The translations under genes were made by a program, and so were the position numbers. The notes beneath the pieces were generated by a model that saw only the letters and a program-made list of their open reading frames with translations, had not been told where the DNA came from and did not search any database. A stretch of 64,000 bases of DNA. Origin: Chaetoderma sp. LZ-2023a. Lineage: Eukaryota > Mollusca > Caudofoveata > Chaetodermatida > Chaetodermatidae. The stretch is from assembly GCA_034401795.1 (NCBI GenBank), contig CM067370.1, positions 65,543,688 through 65,607,687 of the forward strand, given 5' to 3'. Shown in pieces: positions 60,300-64,000 of this stretch (its first letter is position 1; every line of letters starts with the position of its first letter).

Positions 60300-62440
60300 T
60301 TTAAATGAATTCTTCAGAAAATCCAAGATGGCTGATGGAAAAACTGATCTATCATATTTCTGAACATGAGGACATGCGGCGCGGACCTGTAATATAAGCC
60401 CACCACAATAGAGTCATTTCAACTGAGTTTAGTTCAAATCAGGTCGATGATTAAGTAGTCTTAACTGATTTGTCAGAAATTTTTGGAAAATCCAAGATGA
60501 CCACTGGAAAAGATAACCAATCAAATTTCTGCATACGAGTTCAGAGGGATAACACCATAGGATCATTTGAGCCACGTTTACCTAAAATCGGCCAATCAAT
60601 TAATGAGGAGTATCGAGTCTATTTAACGATTTCCCAGATATTTTCAGAAAATGCAAGATGGGCACCAGAGAAAAATTACCAGTCAAGTTTATCACCATAG
60701 GATCCTTCCAACTAAGTTCGTTTTCTTTAAGAGTAACATTTCAAAGAAAACTTTTGGAAAATCCAATATGGACACCAGCAAAATTGATCAATCAAATTTC
60801 TGTGTAAACTGTTAGACATTTACCACCATAGGGTCATTCATTTGCTTGAAGGTGGCCAAGTAGTTCATGAGCAGTAGCTGTCTAAAGCAACGGTTGATGT
60901 TTCGAAAAATTATGATCAATCAGATTTCTGTATATAAGTTCAGACCCCTATGACCATAAGGTCCTTTTAACCAAGATTGTTTAGAATTAGGACAATGGTT
61001 AATGAGTAGTCGCTTAGCTGATTTTCTAGACATTTTGGGGGGAAATCCAAGATGGACACTCGAAAATTTGACCTATCAAATTCTGTATACAAGTTTTGAA
61101 CAATACATGCGATAGGGTTATTCCCTCTAAGTTTGATTAAAATCTATCCATTAGTTAATGTGTAGACGTTTTAGTGATTTCTAAGAGATTTTTCTGAAAC
61201 TGCAAGATCGCGACCGGAAAGATTTACCAATCAAATTTCTTATAAAGTCTTGAAACTTACCACTACATGTTCCTTCCATAAAACATTGTGATGAAATCAT
61301 GGCGAAGCCAGCCATAACCAGCCCCTGCTGTGGTGTTGCGGAATGTCCACTGGCAGGGAAAGAAGACTATATTTGAAAATCTAACACTGGAATGAATGGC
61401 TTGATAACCGAGCAAGCGATTCCAGTGATAAATTTTCAGAACTAGTCTTCCCTTGGCCTTCAAATGGACATTCAATAAGCAAACATTTTGATTTCCTTGA
61501 CAAAATTTAGCCATTACAGGTTAAAAGGAATTTCCAAAAATTTAGGAAAATCCAAAATGGTCGCTGGGAAAATTGACCAATCAAATGTCAGTATAAAAAG
61601 TTTGGAACACAGCCACCAGGTCTTTCCAACCAAGTTTGGTTGAAATCAGGCCTGGGGTTAATGAGTAGTAGTCTTTTAAAGCAAAGGTTGGACAGCAGGG
61701 AAGACGGATGGATGGAGAATGGTCGCCATAGCATAAGTTCACTTGTCCTTTTAGGCCAGATGAACTAATAAACATTCTGGATCTAATCAGCATATGATAC
61801 TTCGAGCAAAACATGATTAAAATCTGCCAAGCGATTTAGGAGACACATTTTAAAGGATTACTGTAAAACCTTCAGATAAATGTCAAATAGAATCAACCAA
61901 CCAAATTCTGAAAAGGTGTGGATCCTGCACCCATAGGATCCTGCCAACAAAATTTTGTTAAAATCTTCCAAGTCGTCTACGAGGAGATACGTTTTAAAAG
62001 ATTTCTGTCAAATTCTTGGAAAATCCAAGATAGCTGCAAAACATTGACCAACCAAGTTTCTCATTATAACTGTAAAAAGCCTACTTCTATACGAGCGCTT
62101 CACCCAAGTTCCGTTGAATTCAGGCAACTGATTGAGAAGTAATTTTTTAAAGGATTTTTGGAAAATTAACTGATTGACCAATTTCAGACGTACTTGGCTT
62201 AAATGTCCTTATAGTGGTATATAGTACTTCCAAACTTGCATATAGAAATTATATTGGTTACACTTAAAATCCACAATGGCTGCCATAATATTGAGCAATA
62301 AAAATTCAGAATATAAGTTGTGGAGACTACCAAATCAGGATCGTTCCACCTAAATAAAATTTGGCTAAAATCTGTCAAGCAGTTTAGGAAGAGATGCGTT
62401 TTAAAACAAAAGTTGACGGATGGAAGGAGTGTCACCATGG
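60300..62440. repeat. Array of degenerate about 150-160-bp repeats
   Basis: Recurring blocks are GGAAAATCCAAGATGG, GACCAATCAAATTTCTG, CACCATAGGATC.TTCCA, CCAAGTTTGGTTAAAATC and GTTAATGAGTAGT. AAGATGG-type cores fall at 60330, 60491, 60652, 60761, 61046, 61199, 61548, 62023 and 62269, with spacing often 153-161. A foldback copy interrupts it at 61330. Confidence 0.8.
61330..61495. repeat. Foldback family 2, copy 2
   Basis: GAAAGAAGACTATATTTGAA with a return arm TTTTCAGAACTAGTCTTCCC. The centre is GGCTTGATAACCGAGCAAGC. Confidence 0.75.
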
Positions 62441-63011
62441 TATAAGCTCATTTTGGCAAGCTGAGCTAATAATTAATTACCCATGCTCCAGTACTACAAT
62501 TGTGTGTGCATGTCTATGTATCCATGGATACTGTACTTAAAGTATGGATCCTTATTGGCGCAGATGGGTGGGGTAATGGTGGGGTAGGGGTGGGAGGGGG
62601 ATATCACTCCCATCCTAGATGAAATGAAAAAACAATAGCAGTCATCCTATTAAATAAACATTATTTGGTGAAACATTGCACTGGATATCTTTACATTTAA
62701 TTCACATTTATTTACAAATTCCACTTCATACATATATATGTGTTAAAGGACATGTCATCCCATATAAAATGTACAATGGCTAGATGCTACCCCTAACTGT
62801 GGCAACTTCGTGAGGATGTGGCATGTTAGCAAAAATGAGTGTTTCTCATAAACCTAGTGACTGGTGAACAAGAAACATCTTCACTTAATGTTTATATTTT
62901 CCCGCCTATTCTGAGAGCACAGGTCAAAGACGCTTTCTGGAATGACGTTGTTGAAGTAGGTAAAGTTTGGTGGAAATATCTCTTGATTACAAGCTTGTGA
63001 ACAATGTAATT
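62441..63011. other. No supported gene
   Basis: G-rich tract at about 62565-62600. No feature otherwise. Confidence 0.4.
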
Positions 63012-63245
63012 AATGGATTAATCCAGTTTTAGCTATGCCACGCCCATTGCTAGCTAAGCTCCGCCTACGCTTTATTCGTGTTGGGATCGATCATACTCTG
63101 AACCTAAATTTCCAGACAACTACCGGTAAGCTGTTGAATATTTTGAAACTAATTTGACTGGGTGCCATTTCCGTCTATTGCAGCAATAGCGCCCAGGTTA
63201 ATTAGGTTCAAAATATTCAACAGAATGTTTATAAAAGCTAAACAA
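63012..63245 (+). mobile_element. MITE family 1, partial copy 7
   Basis: AATGGATTAATCCAG start, CCACGCCC and GCTCCGCCTACG blocks, TGGGATCGATC, and a full central inverted repeat with TTGCAGCAATAGCG loop. The right half after TTATAAAAGC is missing. Confidence 0.8.
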
Positions 63246-63389
63246 CTCATTACTCTTGATAGACTATTAATAGTTCTTAACGGACTTAGATACACCATTC
63301 ATGACATATTTTATTTGTGACATCAACTTGTAATCTAACCCTAAGATTTCCATATCAATCCTTTGATGGTCAAGATCTCTGGTTCAGTG

Positions 63390-63492
63390 AATGACCATTT
63401 GCCTGCCAAGAGAAGACTACTTTAATTTAGATCTGGAATGACTCACTCAGTTATCGGGCAAGGCATTCACATGATAAATTTTCAAAACGTTT
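63390..63492. repeat. Foldback family 2, copy 3
   Basis: CCAAGAGAAGACTACTTTAA and AATTTTCAAAACGTTTTCTC around TCACTCAGTTATCGGGCAAG. Confidence 0.65.
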
Positions 63493-63589
63493 TCTCTTTA
63501 ATAATTTATCAAAATGAGCAAAATGTTTATCTTGTTTTTTGACTGGCTTAATGACTTAAATTGGTTCAAGAAAATTTTAATTTTCCCAT

Positions 63590-63745
63590 CAGAAATGTCC
63601 ATTTGTAGACCAAGAGATTAATCTTGAAAATTTACTGCTGGAATGACTGGCTCAATTATCTCACAACTTATTTCAGTGGCAAGTTTTAAAAAATGGTCTT
63701 TTCTTGGTCTAAAAATGTGCCTTTCTTAATAGCACTGCAGAAGTT
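63590..63745. repeat. Foldback family 2, copy 4
   Basis: GTAGACCAAGAGATTAATCT and AAAATGGTCTTTTCTTGGTC around CTGGCTCAATTATCTCACAA. Confidence 0.7.
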
Positions 63746-63865
63746 GTTTTTGGCCAACTTGAGTGTTAAACGGTTAAAGAGTTAAGACATAACAAGGTTA
63801 TAAAATAAGTTGTATTGTTATTGATAAATAAAACTCCTTAACCCTTTAAGTGGTCTTGAGGAATG

Positions 63866-63992
63866 TTCATTTACATACCAAGAGAAGACTATTTTTGAAA
63901 ATTTACCACTGGAATGACTGGCTTCATAACCGAGCCAGTCATTCCAGTGGTAAATTTTCAAAAATAGTCTTCTCTTGGCCTGCAAATGGACT
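63866..63992. repeat. Foldback family 2, copy 5 (best preserved)
   Basis: Arms of about 60 bp. AAGAGAAGACTATTTTTGAA and TTCAAAAATAGTCTTCTCTT are exact complements, as are ACCACTGGAATGACTGGCT and AGCCAGTCATTCCAGTGGT. The loop is about 8 bases. Confidence 0.9.
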
Positions 63993-64000
63993 AAACAAAA

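Overview
The window is metazoan nuclear DNA, most likely from a marine invertebrate; I cannot name the phylum. It has a spliced host gene, no operon-like coding, many diverged transposons, microsatellites and foldback elements.

Region by region: 1-5.2 kb holds a decayed Ty3/gypsy pol remnant on the minus strand and the first copy of a TIR-bearing MITE. 5.7-8.9 kb holds the one credible host gene, on the minus strand: exon 1 (signal peptide) and exon 2 (a complete von Willebrand A domain), joined by matching phase-1 splice sites, with a LINE fragment and a MITE in the intron. 9.56-33.05 kb is one very large Ty3/gypsy-type LTR retroelement on the plus strand. Its LTRs are about 3.4-3.6 kb, it has a 4-bp ATAG target duplication, a tRNA-Lys-like primer-binding site, a polypurine tract, decayed gag-pol, and an extra about 5 kb between pol and the 3' LTR. 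A second LTR of the same family is nested, inverted, in its 3' LTR. 36.6-39.2 kb is an L2/CR1-like LINE with an intact endonuclease and a deleted RT core. 43.6-48.1 kb is rich in simple repeats and contains a minisatellite and four consecutive long palindromes. 51.5-53.2 kb and 57.6-59.6 kb hold two decayed members of one uncharacterised protein family. The second lies inside an element with long inverted termini (54.9-60.3 kb), which itself carries an insertion of an apparently intact Tc1 transposon. 60.3-62.4 kb is an array of degenerate about 150-bp repeats, and 61.3-64 kb carries several copies of a second foldback family.

The strongest observations are these. A short reading frame at the 3' end of the giant LTRs is kept by synonymous changes. 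The LTRs carry a conserved CCAAT/CRE/TATA promoter with the poly(A) signal about 2 kb downstream. The nuclease-like gene family sits in a TIR element. The palindromes are clustered. The vWA gene has microsatellites next to both splice sites of its intron.
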